64,000 bases of DNA. Source: Eleusine coracana subsp. coracana. Lineage: Eukaryota > Streptophyta > Magnoliopsida > Poales > Poaceae. The stretch lies in NCBI GenBank assembly GCA_032690845.1, contig CM064428.1, forward strand, positions 20,062,001 to 20,126,000. The letters are read 5' to 3'. The position numbers and the translations under genes were made by a program. The notes beneath the pieces are model-generated. The model saw nothing but the letters and a program-made list of their open reading frames with translations. It did not search any database and was not told the origin of the DNA. Shown one piece after another: positions 11,701 to 22,931 of this stretch; positions within the stretch are counted from its first letter, which is position 1; every line of letters begins with the position of its first letter.

Positions 11701-12612
11701 CAATGAATTTCTTATGGGTTTCATATCCATTTGAGTGATTGGGTTTTTGACGTTGGTTTGCTAAACCTAACACAACCCTCCTCCCTTACCCAGGCTTGGG
11801 ACTGGCTATGTTGACAACTTCACTCACCGCTACCCATAAATCCAAAAAATAAAAAAAAGGCCCACCGGCCCGCAAGAGCCCGCACACAATCCGTCATCTC
11901 GAGCGCATCCGGCGAAGAGGCTGGCCAGATCCATCGTCGCTCGTTGCGTGGAGGAGGAGACCAGATCCGCTGATGGGGAAAGAGGGGGAGGCCGGATCCG
12001 CTGACCCTACCTCAGATCCGGTGGTGTCCCGTCACCATCGAAGTCACCGACGCTCTAAAGGAGGAGAAGGGGGAGGCCGGATCCACCGAAGCCGAAGCCG
12101 AAGTCGAAGCCACCCGCTGCCTGCCGTCTCTGCGTTGTTGAAGCCGCATCGAGGCCGGATCCGACCGCCACCTCGTCATTGAAGCCGGGGAGGAGGAGGA
12201 GGCACTGTGTGGGGAGTGGGAGGAGGCTGCGTCGTGGCCGGAGATGGGAAGGAGGCGGCGGCAGCCAAGAGGAGTGGGAGAAAAGGAGGAGGAGGCGAGT
12301 GGGAGGAAGGGTTAGGGTTTCATCTATTTTATATGCGTTAATGGACTAGTGGGCTAATGGGCTCACATGTAGCGGCGGGCCAAAACATGGGCCGCCGCTA
12401 TAAATGTGAAATTATTTGTAGCAGAGGCCCATAAAGTGATCCGCTGCTATTAATTCATATTAAACAGTGGTTTGCTTCAAAATCATGTTTTTAGACACTG
12501 TAAGAAACTGTAGTAGCGGGGGGAGATTTGAATGCTACTATTTGAAAATTGGTTCCGCTGCTAAAGACCTTACTTGTGGTAGCGATAAAATGCCAATTAT
12601 TTTGGTAGGGTG

Positions 12613-14285
12613 GGAGTACATGTTTAAAGTATAAGTAATATCAAAATCTCATGGTGTTATTTCTAAATTACTTGACTAAATATTTTAAAAATTATTATTA
12701 CTCATAGTTTGAACCATAAAAGTTAAAAATGATAATTATTCGTCAACGGATGTCAGTATTTTACTATACGAACAGGAAACGTGGGCACCGAGCAGAGACG
12801 ATCCATGTTCACTTGCATTATTGAGGCATATGCATGTGATCGGATTGCATGGCATGTCTGCATTGAGTTTCATTTTCGTTTCTAATACAAGATTTCTAGA
12901 ATTCAATTCACATTGGTGTTTAACCCTGACGTTTAGCTTAGTTGTTTGTCTTTTGGAGTCCATGTTTAGTGTTGGCCCAAGATCAAATTCATTATTTATC
13001 ACTACTATTTTCATGTTCATTTTTTTATATTGCATATTCATGTTTTACAATGTGTTTGATCTTTGTTTCACTTTATAAACTTAGGTTAGTGCTTATGTGC
13101 CCACAGCCCCCCCCCCCCCTCCCCTCCCCCTCCCAATACACACACATTTTGGCAATTAATTGTGATTAAATATAAATTTGTGATCGTGCTAATAAAAATA
13201 TTAAATTAGTTGTTTCTGTGTATTACTAATGCGTCAAATTATAATTTAATGTAAAGAAATATCAAGATTTAGACACCCTAGGGCTCTTTAGATTGTCCAC
13301 ACACCTACGCACGCATGCCATGCGCTCATGTGTTCATAATAGTATTTCTAATAAATTTATTTATAGTAACTAATTTTTGTAGTTGGACATACTGATAGAG
13401 GCTAACGAGATGATGAGCTCTGTTGATGCAAAAAAAAAAAAATATGTACAAGTCGTTTGGGCTTACTCCACATATTTGGTGGAACAGTTACAAAATTCAC
13501 ATTTTAAATGTTAACATTAAGACAAATATATCACCATTTGAAAATGTAAGAATATTGGTAAGAATATACTATTTTATAACCTACTATACCAATCAAGTTG
13601 TTGGGTACATATAAAAAGCATCATGTACTGATAATCCAACCCTCCGCCCCCCCCCCCCCCCCCCCCCCAAAGACACACATCCTATTGTATAAACTCAAAC
13701 ATTTCATAAATGATCATTCTATTATTATCATAAATAATGTTTCTTAATCTTACAAATTTTGTAAGTGACCATTTCATTAGTACCTAAATCCTATTGCCTA
13801 TACTATTAATAAGCACCACAGCTATGCAACTATAACCAATATAGACTCAAAAATCATGGTGTCTGAACTCTCTATTTCTCACATGCACATATAGACACTT
13901 CGTTTCATTGTGTTGTTGCAAACAATTGCCATTGGCAACTTCAATTATTAGGTTTAAATCAACTGTAAATTCTTATTTGTTTCCAGTTTGCTGATTTCAC
14001 AAGTGAATAACAAATAAATTTATCAAAGATCTAATATTCACTTATGTACAAAAGATCTGTGTGTTTAACATACATATATTCATTTCCTGCAGTTTAATTC
14101 AAGTGCTTTTTTCAGTTGTTGAAAATGCAAAATACGAAATAGATATACGAAAGACTGAGAAATCAATGATTGGAAAAGTTGTGTTAGAACACGTAATTTT
14201 ATCATAGATCTTATCACCACGCTTCTTTGGTCCACTCATCTTTCTTTCCACGAGCAAATTTGGTCCACTCACCCAAGAGTAGGGT
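12613..14285. other. AT-rich intergenic DNA with poly-C tracts
   Basis: No gene seen. It contains a C/T-rich tract near 13,108-13,135 and a 22-base C run at 13,647-13,668. Confidence 0.4.
13647..13668 (+). repeat. Run of 22 C
   Basis: An uninterrupted homopolymer in AT-rich DNA. Its true length is uncertain, because such runs are error-prone in sequencing. Confidence 0.9.
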
Positions 14286-14530
14286 TATTAATAAATCTAC
14301 ACAACTTTATTTGAGGAGCTAAAGTAGCTAAATTTAGCATCTTTTAGAGGACTATAGTTTAGCCCTTCTTTTAGTTTCTTTTCTTTTCCAGAGCTAAAGT
14401 TTAGCTTAACTTGTAGCCCTCTCATTCATTTCTCTAAAGCTAACATTTAGACTAAAATTTAATTTTAGCCTTTTAATCCATGGAAACTAGTTCACTATGC
14501 TTTAGTTTCCAAATGATTACGCCCAACCAA
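14286..14530. mobile_element. Degenerate relative of the Tourist MITE at 42.56 kb
   Basis: Shares the internal AGCTAAAGTTTAGCTT, CTCTCATTCATTTCTCT and ACATTTAGACTAAAATTTA patterns with 42,562-42,782. The GGGGGTGTTTGTTT ends are not preserved, so the limits are approximate. Confidence 0.5.
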
Positions 14531-16866
14531 AACCTGATCCATAAACCTGATCCATAGACGCACATTGTATCCAGATTCATGGTGAAACCCTATAGCCCCC
14601 CTTGTTGCAGTATTATTTATTGATGCTTAATTTGGTGTGTTGTCTTATCGAATTACCCACACATGCTATGTTGTTTGATCTAAGACATTCATAGTTCCCC
14701 TTGTGATATTATTATCTTTTCGTTGAAATATATTTGCTCCGACAGAAGTGGCGTGTCAGTGAGTACTTAAGTTTGAGTCGCTCTGTTCTCAATATCTGTT
14801 ATCTTTTTGTTGTAATATATTGGCCCCGGCACAGCTGGAACGTTCGATTTGGTACTTATATTTAAGTTGCTTTCTTCGGGAAGTCTTGGACGATATCATG
14901 GGCAAAGAAATTCGAAATAGTGATTTATGTGTATGAATAGTACTTATTTGTTTTATCATGTAACAAAGAGTTATGATACAGTTTTATGACAATCACCTCT
15001 TACGGTTCTTTTGTAAAACCAATGTATGCTTATATGCTACATATATTTTTATTGTAAGTTTTTCTACGCCTGTAGCAACCTATCAACAATCACCTAGCAT
15101 ATATAATCCAGAAAGATAAAGATAAGAAAGAGAAAAATCAGAAAGGAAAGCATCATGCTACGTTTTATTAGACGTTGGCCTCGTACTACTCGGTCAAATT
15201 TGTACGTTTATGAGACCCTAAAACAAATTAACTAGAAAATGTGCATTGATGCGATAAGCATTAAACCTCACTTTACGGATGAGACTGCAATGAAACATTC
15301 ATTCATAGTATAAGCATTGTCACATGGGAAAATTAGAAGGGAAGAAAGTTCTTACACCTAGTAGATTTAGTTGTCATTTGCATTATTATTTTCTCACTGT
15401 TTATACAAAGCCAAGTTGAATGGATTGCTAGGTAACAAAAGCAAAGCACATGGTTTCCCTGGCTGTTCCTCAATAGTTATGCCTGAGAAAAGATATAGAA
15501 TTAACAAACATAATTTGTTTCAGTGTAACTGCTGGTATCACTATTATTGAGTATTGAAGTTACTTGTTGCAATTAAGCATGGTTAAATCCTTAACCATAT
15601 ATGGAGTCTGAAGATAGATCAAGGTGGAAATTTATTTTAAAAGCTATATTAGTTGGATCAGATTTCTGCGTGACACTTGTTTTAGTTAGGCAAATTAGAA
15701 CAGTGATATGTGTTCAACATGATGGCCTTATAAGTTGGCTATTATAAGTTGAAACTAAGAAGCTACAATTTCTAGACGAGCCTGCAGTGATCAAATAATA
15801 CATGTACGAAGAAGCAGACCAGCAAACTTTTTTGAGCAGTTGATCCAAAATTTGGATGTTTATTATATACTTTTTTGTGTTGTTAATCATTGTGGAACTT
15901 TGACAAACCAATAATAGTACAGGTAGCGGTCTCAGATCATGCATGGAGCAGAGTTTGATTGCTACACTTGCTATATATTCAAAATATTATACACTCCCTA
16001 CAATGTAAAAATTTGGATCAAACCAAGCGAGTATCTAACCAGCAAAGCATCCAATCAGCAATTAAACGAATTGGTGGATTTGTAATATCCTCTTATGCTG
16101 CTCCAAAAAATAATAAGTTACAATATCGCCATGATAAACTCCACAAAACATTAAAATCAAGTGAAATCTTTCAATATTTTCTTTGAAAATATGTTTGCAC
16201 AATTCAATGTTAAGCTGATTAGATTAATGAGAGCAATATGGCTAAATTGAAATGTAACTTCTGCCGTGTTCACAGTTTATCAAATAGTTAAGGCACATCA
16301 TGGTAAAAATAGAGAAGACACTTTACCTTTATAATTTGATTATCAAAGGTTGTTTGTTTGGTTGGCTTGTGCTTTCCCTGCAGATAAGCAGCAGCAGGAG
16401 AAGATTTATATCTACATGCCCTCCTCATTGCTATCGTAAGTATTGCAGGGGGCACTGCCTATTCCTTTGTTGCCCCGCTGCTGCTTCCATGGAGCGATTG
16501 AGAGCATGTGAGCATGTCGCTGGACACGGCATACACCTCCATGGCTGCTAGCTTTGGCACCATAGCGTTGTATGCGATAAAGCTCCCCTTGTGCATTTGA
16601 TCGAACATGTCTCCCGCGTACAGCGAGACGACGTACACATGTATACTAGCTGCTCAACCGCGTTCCTGTGTGGAATTGGTGTCAAAGTCCCGTGTGTGAG
16701 CCCGGCCAAAGCTTCCTTCATTCCTTGCCATTGCTTGCCCGACTGCCTTATGATTAGAAAAGGCAAAAGTGAAGTAAACAAAATCAATGGTAAACAGGAA
16801 TGGCGTGTGGATGGCCGAGGTAATATGTGTGTGCATTGGTCAGTGGCAGCAAATGAATCAAGAAAC
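14531..16866. other. Intergenic DNA, no gene recognised
   Basis: Contains a diverged pair of repeats about 87 bp apart (14,712 and 14,799). 16,480-16,760 is GC-balanced with open minus-strand stretches of 50-60 codons that I could not assign. No clear splice structure. Confidence 0.4.
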
Positions 16867-17455
16867 CAAGGGTGCGATTGGTTTCCTAGCCAGCCGAGAC
16901 TGGCTCGTATCTGAGAGCCAGGCTCCCGCCAGCCAGGTTGCCCAGGTGCAACCCCCTCATGATTGGTTCATGTTTTTAGTCAGCCAGGTTAGTTAGGAAT
17001 TGTGATTGATTGACATGTTGCAAGTCTAGATTCAAGTAATTCATACAACCTCCTCATGATTGGTTCCCTGCATATGGGTTGGTGTATTCACCTCATGCAT
17101 ACATTGGTAACATTACCTCCCAACAATCGTTCAAAGTTACAGACTACTAATCAAGCAAATAAAATGAACTAAAATAAAATAACAATAACTACAACCTGCA
17201 AACAAATTATGACATCCTTCCAGACAACATTTTTCTTTGGCCAGCTGCCCACAACCTTCACATCTACTTTGTTTTTTGTTTCATAAAATGCAGCCATAGC
17301 TTCATCTTTTGACTTGAAGCTTTTAAAACATGCACCTTTGTACTCATTAATTTGTTCATGGCATTCTTTCTAACTGGAAAATACTCTAATTTGGCTTCCA
17401 CGATGAACAACATACCACTTCATGGCCGGCTAATATTGCAAACATTAGAAAAACA

Positions 17456-17810
17456 TTAGTAACATCATTGGTCATGGACATATGCTCAGATATAAGTACC
17501 AGAATAAGAAAAACATCATTGGCCATGGACATATGCTCAGATATAAGTACCAGAATAAGAAAAACATCATTGACCATGGACATATGCTCAGATATAACTA
17601 TATAAGTACCAGAATAAGAAAAACATCATTGGCCATGGACATGTGCTCAGATATAAGTACCAGAATAAGAAAAACACCATTGGCCATGGACATATGCTCA
17701 GATATAAGTAACAGAACAATAAAAACATCATTGGCCATGGACATATGCTTAGATATAAGTACCATAACAATAACAACATCATTGGCCATGCACATAAGTT
17801 CCAAGCATAT
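17456..17810 (+). repeat. 51-bp tandem repeat array
   Basis: About six to seven copies of a unit containing CATCATTGGCCATGGACATA, then TGCTCAGATATAAGTACC and AGAATAAGAAA. The period is 51 bp. One copy has an insertion near TATAACTATATAAG and the last copies are diverged. Because 51 is divisible by 3, frames stay open through the array in both strands and yield spurious repetitive ORFs. Confidence 0.85.
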
Positions 17811-17880
17811 CATCATTGGCATAAGGACATTAGCTAGAAGTTGATCCAATAGAAGTTGTAGAATAGTAAGTACTCCTAAA

Positions 17881-18075
17881 AGGCATGGGCACAGATGCTC
17901 ATATTAAAACAAATAACAGGAAATATCATAGGCATGGGCACATATGCTCAGATTAAATCAACTAACCAGACATATCATAGGCACGGGGCACATATGCTCA
18001 GAGAAAATCAACTAATGGTACATATCATAAGCAAGGGCACATATGCCCAGACAAAATTAAAAACAACAAAGGAAT
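17881..18075 (+). repeat. 49-bp tandem repeat array
   Basis: Four copies starting at 17,881, 17,930, 17,979 and about 18,028, each with AGGCATGGGCACATATGCTC followed by AGATTAAATCAACTAA-like sequence. The CATATGCTCAGA core is shared with the 51-bp array, so both arrays probably arose from one ancestral unit. Confidence 0.8.
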
Positions 18076-18840
18076 CATACTCGTTGCAAATATGCTAAGC
18101 TTTAATCATCACAAGTCCATATCACAGATCCAGGCGAAGGCACAGGAGCACACGGATGGGAAAAGAGAGGATGGATCGAACTTACCTTCCACCAAGCAAA
18201 GCAACACAGATCCAGGCGAAGGCTGCACATATCACACATACGAGAGGATTAGATTGACAACAAATTAAGGAAAACAAAAGGGATCGAAAGAATAAGGGTG
18301 GAATCGCCGAGGTCGAACCTGCAAGGGTGGATTCACTGGGCGGATTCGCCAAAATCTTAGTGCTTGGAAGAGGAGAGGAGTGCACAGAGAAGAGGGGAAG
18401 AGAGGAGAGGACCTAGAGCAGCAAATGGCAAGTGGCGTCGTGCGCGAGGAGGTGGTGACAATTTATAGGCCACGGAATGGGGGTAGAACCATAGATCTTC
18501 CCGCGCGCGCGCTTCGTTCCCGCTTGCTCACCGCACGCACGCCCAGGCTTTGCGGAGGAAGAAAAAGAGTAGGAATGGCGCGAAAGGGAGGCGGTAACCC
18601 TAGCTCTTCCCACGTATATGCGTCGTGCTTCCTGCGTCGCCGCCATGACTCCACGCTCGCACCGCACGAGCCTGGCTCCGGGGAAACGAGGAAATAATCC
18701 GCATCTGGCGAGCCAGGCTCAGGGGCACCCCTTGCATCGCCCGGGCCAGGCCTAATACACTGTCCAGCGAACCAAACATGGCCTGGCTGCATCCCCGCGG
18801 GCCTAGTTCGGGCATATGTGCCCAACCAATCGCACCCCAA

Positions 18841-19732
18841 CTGAATGGGCACACCGGTGAGATCTGTCGGCGCCATCTTCGCAGGTCCAAGAGCGACGAG
18901 GATGCTCCCCTTATCTTCTAGGGGAGGGCGCACAACGCTCAAACCAAGGTCGCGGAAATCCGGCAGCAGAGCACCGACGATGGAGCACACCGAGATTGGC
19001 GGCGTTGTCTTTTCTATTTTAATTTTCTGAAATTGTCAGGCATCAATGGTGGAGGGAGAGAGACGAAGAGCAGTTAGGCATGGGAGGCATCTTCGTAAGT
19101 ATGTTATTCTACACTTCACAAGAGGTTTTGAGGAAAATATGATAGACCTGAATCAAACAGTCCATTTACGTCTGTGGGCAAATCGGACGGTTGACATTTT
19201 GATGAGGACGTGAATTGACTCTTTTACGAGATAACGTACGTGTTTTAATATATTAAAGTTAGATGGGCCGTGAATGGTACAGCCATCCTGTGGGCTTCCA
19301 CGATAACTGGGTTGTTGGACCTCAAGTTCGGCAGGCTTGTGCAGAATAGGACTTCCAAGCATCGGGCCGAAGTACCCTCTCACTCTATTCTACTGACCGG
19401 TGCGGCGGTGCCGGCGCTCTCTCGGAGCCAGGAGCCTAAACTTGGTGAGCCTGCGATTGATGATAGTGAAATGAAACTTTGTGGGGGAGCTTGGAAGTCG
19501 TCTGCTTCACGTGGAGGTCCTGTGGCTTTTGATTCAGATTCTCCCAAGCTACACGGGTAGCCGTCATTGGAAGAACGACCGAAAGCTAACGTTCCACCTA
19601 ACACTCCCAACAAACCGAAGAGAAGTGTCCAATGTGTCTTTTTCTAGGCAATCCTACAAGTACTGTTTTTGGTATACTTGAACAACTGGCTTGGCCAAAT
19701 CCCCTGCTACTGTCCTTGAACTAAGGTCCGGG
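18841..19732. other. Intergenic DNA, no gene recognised
   Basis: Mixed composition. A plus-strand open stretch of 96 codons (19,270-19,560) has no recognisable motif. Confidence 0.35.
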
Positions 19733-19872
19733 AAATAGAGAAGTTGTACCACTAGTATATTCAACCGGGAAATCTCCGGCACTGACACGGTACGATCTGC
19801 CAGCCAATGGCAATAGGTTGTTAGGTATGGTGTTGGGTCGTCAAGTGAGTGTATGGAGTATGGACTCCGTGC
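19733..19872 (+). repeat. 140-bp direct repeat, left copy
   Basis: Runs from AAATAGAGAAGTTGTACC to GGACTCCGTGC. It matches 21,017-21,156 over the same length with about five substitutions seen by eye. Confidence 0.9.
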
Positions 19873-21016
19873 CAAGGTTGACAAAACCGACCGAGCCGGT
19901 ATAACCGGTCGGGCCTGGTTAACCGGTATAACCGGCCGGTTAGCCGGACAAAATTTGATTTGGGTGGCGTGCGGTCGTCGGCCGGTTAACCAACCAGTTA
20001 TACCGGTTAACCGGTTGGTTAGTTCGGTTAACAGGTGACAGTAGTGACCAACCTGATTGATGGAGAAAAAATAGAAAAATGATCAAATAATAGAAAAAAA
20101 TTAAGTATGCTATTTTTTAAATATTAAGCATAATATTAGGCACCAATACATAATGCATTGAGTTCATATAACATAACATAATTATATTATGCTATACAAA
20201 ACATCAAAATATAATTGTCCCACATATGATTTTCTACAAATAATTATACATTAGGTTTTCACAAATATAATTATCGAATATATAGCATTCAAATAATTGC
20301 ACTCACACCTATCACTTTGATTACGATCTACCATGTCTCCCTACAATAACAAATGACATATATAATTTCTTACTTCAACATTACAATAAATCATAATATA
20401 CTATATATTTAGTATGTTTCTTTCCTTTCTAAATTATCTATGTTTCAAAGTCTAAACTATATATGGCTACCTAAATTAACTAATACTTACCTAAATTTCC
20501 TATCTAAATTACCTAAAAAAAAATTAAAAAAACCTTACCTCTGTGTGTGACTAATCAGACGCCGCTGAAGGTTAACCGCGCCTCCTTGCCGGTTAACCGA
20601 CTTCCTAGGCAGGCTAACCGGACTGGCCGGTCGGCTAGCCGACTGCCTCCACCCGTCCGGCCGAACGACGGACAAACGGCGGCTCCGCGGTGTCTGACGG
20701 TACAGATCGACGGTAAGGCGGTAGAGATAGGTCAGAGAGGGAGGAATACGTAAGGAGGAGGAAGAACAAGACACGGATGTGGCCTCCGTGAGCGAATAAG
20801 TTTTGACTTTCTATTTTTTTTCATTTATTTTCTTTATATAATTTTTTCATCTATCAACACTCGTGATTTTGATTTCATTTTTTCACCATAACTTCTTATT
20901 ATTCTTCTAGTTTTTTATAAAATATTAGATTCAAAATTTTTTAAATTTTTAAAAAAGTTAAATCCAAACCGGGGGTTAACCGGCCCGGACCAGTTTGTCG
21001 GTTAACCGGTCGGTTA
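19873..21016. mobile_element. GGTTAACCGG-rich insert between direct repeats (hAT-like?)
   Basis: Both ends carry many CCGGTTAACCGG and CGGTATAACCGG palindromic motifs, with an AT-rich middle. The left end AAAACCGACCGAGCCGG resembles the inverse of the right end (TTAACCGACCGGTTAACC). Such ends occur in some grass hAT-type elements. No transposase and no short target duplication were found; instead 140-bp direct repeats flank it. Confidence 0.4.
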
Positions 21017-21156
21017 AAATAGAGAAGTTGTACCACTAGTATATTCAACCGGGAAATCTCTGGCACTGACACGGTACGATCTGCCAGCCAATGGCAATGG
21101 GTTGTTAGATATGGTGTTGGGTCGTCAAGCGAGTGTATGGAGTATGGACTCCGTGC
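21017..21156 (+). repeat. 140-bp direct repeat, right copy
   Basis: Partner of 19,733-19,872. The sequence diverges abruptly at both edges of the repeat. Confidence 0.9.
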
Positions 21157-22217
21157 TCGTTTACTAAAGTTGCATTAATTCGACTTGGTAGCAGTAGATC
21201 CAGTCACAGTACGCCGAGCGAGGCGTATTGGCATGGTGTAAGCTGGCCGGAGAGATCTTGAGTTGTCGGCAGCTGAGAATAGCTGGTTCGTTGGTACGAG
21301 ATGCCTTGGCAAGCAGAACAACGTTCCTGTGGTTCATTTTCCTGAACCGCCAACGCTAATCAGTGCACGTTCCGGTTCCGGGTCCAGGCCCCGCGGCGGT
21401 ACACACGCCCCGACGGCTTGTTAACACCGGAGGTGAATCCCAGCCCGTCGCCCATTGGTTTGTTTCACCTATATGCCCGTTGCTCAACACCGGAGGTGAA
21501 TCCCAGCCCTGTATATACCCGCTACCCGTTACCGGAGGTGAATCCCAGACCTGACCTGTACACCTGTACAATAACGCGTCAGCAGTGCAGCAGTACATGC
21601 CCGGCACATCCCGTCAGGGAGAGCAGCACAATTTTACGCGCCGCGCCGCTTGGCCGGCACGAGGCACATGGCCCGGACAGCCGCACGACACGGCCGGCAT
21701 CCCTCGCACGTCCGCCAATAATAAATGGGCATTATCGGTTTCCCCAAGGCCACAAAAATGAGTGATCGAGTGGCACCGCCGACACTGTGAGGACAGGACG
21801 ATGAAGCATATTTACAGGATAAATACACTCACTGTTCTATTGTGTTTGAGCTAAAGCCATTCTTAATGAGGACTTTTATTTCTTATTAAAATTGTTACAT
21901 CAGTTTTTTAGTTTTTTTTACAGGAGAATAAAAGTGTCTCTTAATGGCTCTTTTCATTTTACAAGTTGAATATTAAATTGTTATATGATGTGACATTAAA
22001 TGAGTCATATAAATTATAACTGCTTGGAAAATGAAAAAAAAGAACCCTCAATGCATCTTTTATCAATCTTTTATTGACTTGAAAAAAGTGCAACGATCTT
22101 TCACTAGGATGAAAGAATTTTCCGCTCTTTCGTATTAAATATGTTACAATGTCACTCTTTTTTGATATGGCACCTAACTAATTATGAGTGACCATTAAAA
22201 ATACGGAAATCCTCCTG
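21157..22217. other. Intergenic DNA with a phased 18-bp repeat
   Basis: No gene recognised. ACCGGAGGTGAATCCCAG occurs at 21,426, 21,489 and 21,531. 21,840-22,210 is AT-rich and featureless. Confidence 0.45.
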
Positions 22218-22462
22218 TTCAGTCGATTGAAAACACCAGTGCTTTTAGTCGATGGTCCGATGGTGCATGGCGGGTGACTTTGTTTATTTTTTTTGTTTTT
22301 TATTTTTTTTGTTCTTTTTGTTCTTTATTTATTTATAGGATTATTTGTATTAATTAATATTATGTATAGACTATAAAAAAGTTTTATTTTTTTATCTATT
22401 AAATCTAGATCTAAGAGTCAAAAGCGTTAATTGAAAGAAACCTTTATTTTCAATCGACTGAA
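22218..22462. mobile_element. MITE-like element with perfect 16-bp inverted repeats
   Basis: TTCAGTCGATTGAAAA (22,218-22,233) pairs exactly with TTTTCAATCGACTGAA (22,447-22,462). The 213 bases between are T-rich and non-coding. No target duplication was found, so the true ends may lie further out and the class is unknown. It lies about 470 bp upstream of GT61-1. Confidence 0.5.
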
Positions 22463-22931
22463 AATTAAATACTCCCTTAAAAATAGCCTAATACTAGCTG
22501 ATGATCTAAGCGATACTAATTAGTGGAGTAGTGATTAATTAGAGAATCACCAGGTTGGCCGCGTCCTGAGCGGAAGACTACCGTGCTCGAAAAGCCGTGC
22601 CTGCGCGCTGGGGTCCCGGCGGCAGTACGAAACAAAAATGCTTGTACCTCCACCGCTTTTGCTGCTGGTTTCACTTCACCCTCCCTCCATTCCACCTGCT
22701 CTTCTTCTCCACGGCGGCGCCAAGTGTGCCCGTGGCTGCGGGTGCCACGGCCACGTGGTCAACAACAAGTCCTTGCCCAAACCCTGCGCTGTCAATCAAT
22801 CTACACTACCTGCAGGAGCTGCCTTTTTCCCGGCTTTGCCAGAACAAGCAAGAGCACTCCCTCATAGCAGCAGCTCACTCACTTCACTCCACTGGAAGCA
22901 GAAGCCACCAAGACCAAGAGGGAGAGGGGGG

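Larger units (their letters stand above)
8390..11815 (-). mobile_element. Decayed non-LTR retrotransposon (RTE-type LINE)
   Basis: On the minus strand the order is a 5' region with short tandem repeats, an AP endonuclease, a reverse transcriptase and a 3' end reading CCCCAACTTGCTTGGGAT. The tail ends in a TTGTTATTGTTG-type simple repeat rather than poly(A). Length of 3.4 kb, EN-RT only, and a TTG-rich tail are typical of plant RTE elements. The single long frame is broken by at least four in-frame stops and two frameshifts (near 9880 and 8870), so the copy is dead. 8463-8603 is almost pure purine on the plus strand and belongs to its 3' untranslated region. Confidence 0.85.
8211..12612. mobile_element. 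CACTA-like element split by an RTE LINE
   Basis: The left end is CACTACAACAAAAGT (8211-8225). Both ends carry GTAGCGGC-type subterminal repeats: 8230-8330 on the left and 12,368-12,590 on the right, where GTAGCGGCGGGCC, TAGCAGAGG and GTAGCGG recur. The probable right end, TTTTGGTAGGGTG (to 12,612), matches the inverse of the left end at only 9 of 13 positions, and the 3-bp flanks do not match, so this border is tentative. Without the inserted LINE the element is about 1 kb and has no transposase. Its interior (11,880-12,320) is GC-rich and unrecognised. Confidence 0.6.
16870..18837. mobile_element. Non-autonomous Harbinger-like element with internal minisatellites
   Basis: Ends are GGGTGCGATTGGTT (16,870-16,883) and the exact inverse AACCAATCGCACCC (18,824-18,837). 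CAA lies directly outside both ends (16,867-16,869 and 18,838-18,840). A G-rich 14-bp inverted repeat with a 3-bp duplication fits PIF/Harbinger, although CAA instead of TWA is unusual. No transposase or Myb-like ORF is present. The interior has two tandem arrays, and the ends are GC-rich with GCCAGGCTC-like blocks in both orientations. Confidence 0.7.

Noticed and set aside
16480..16760. Minus-strand stretch reading like a PPR-type fragment (FDQMHKGSFIAYNAM)
   Set aside because: Only about 60 codons in one frame, with stops around it and a single weak resemblance; too little to call a gene fragment.
17482..17849. Repetitive ORFs over the 51-bp array
   Set aside because: The period is divisible by three, so the frames stay open by arithmetic. 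They lack upstream signals and lie in a transposon.
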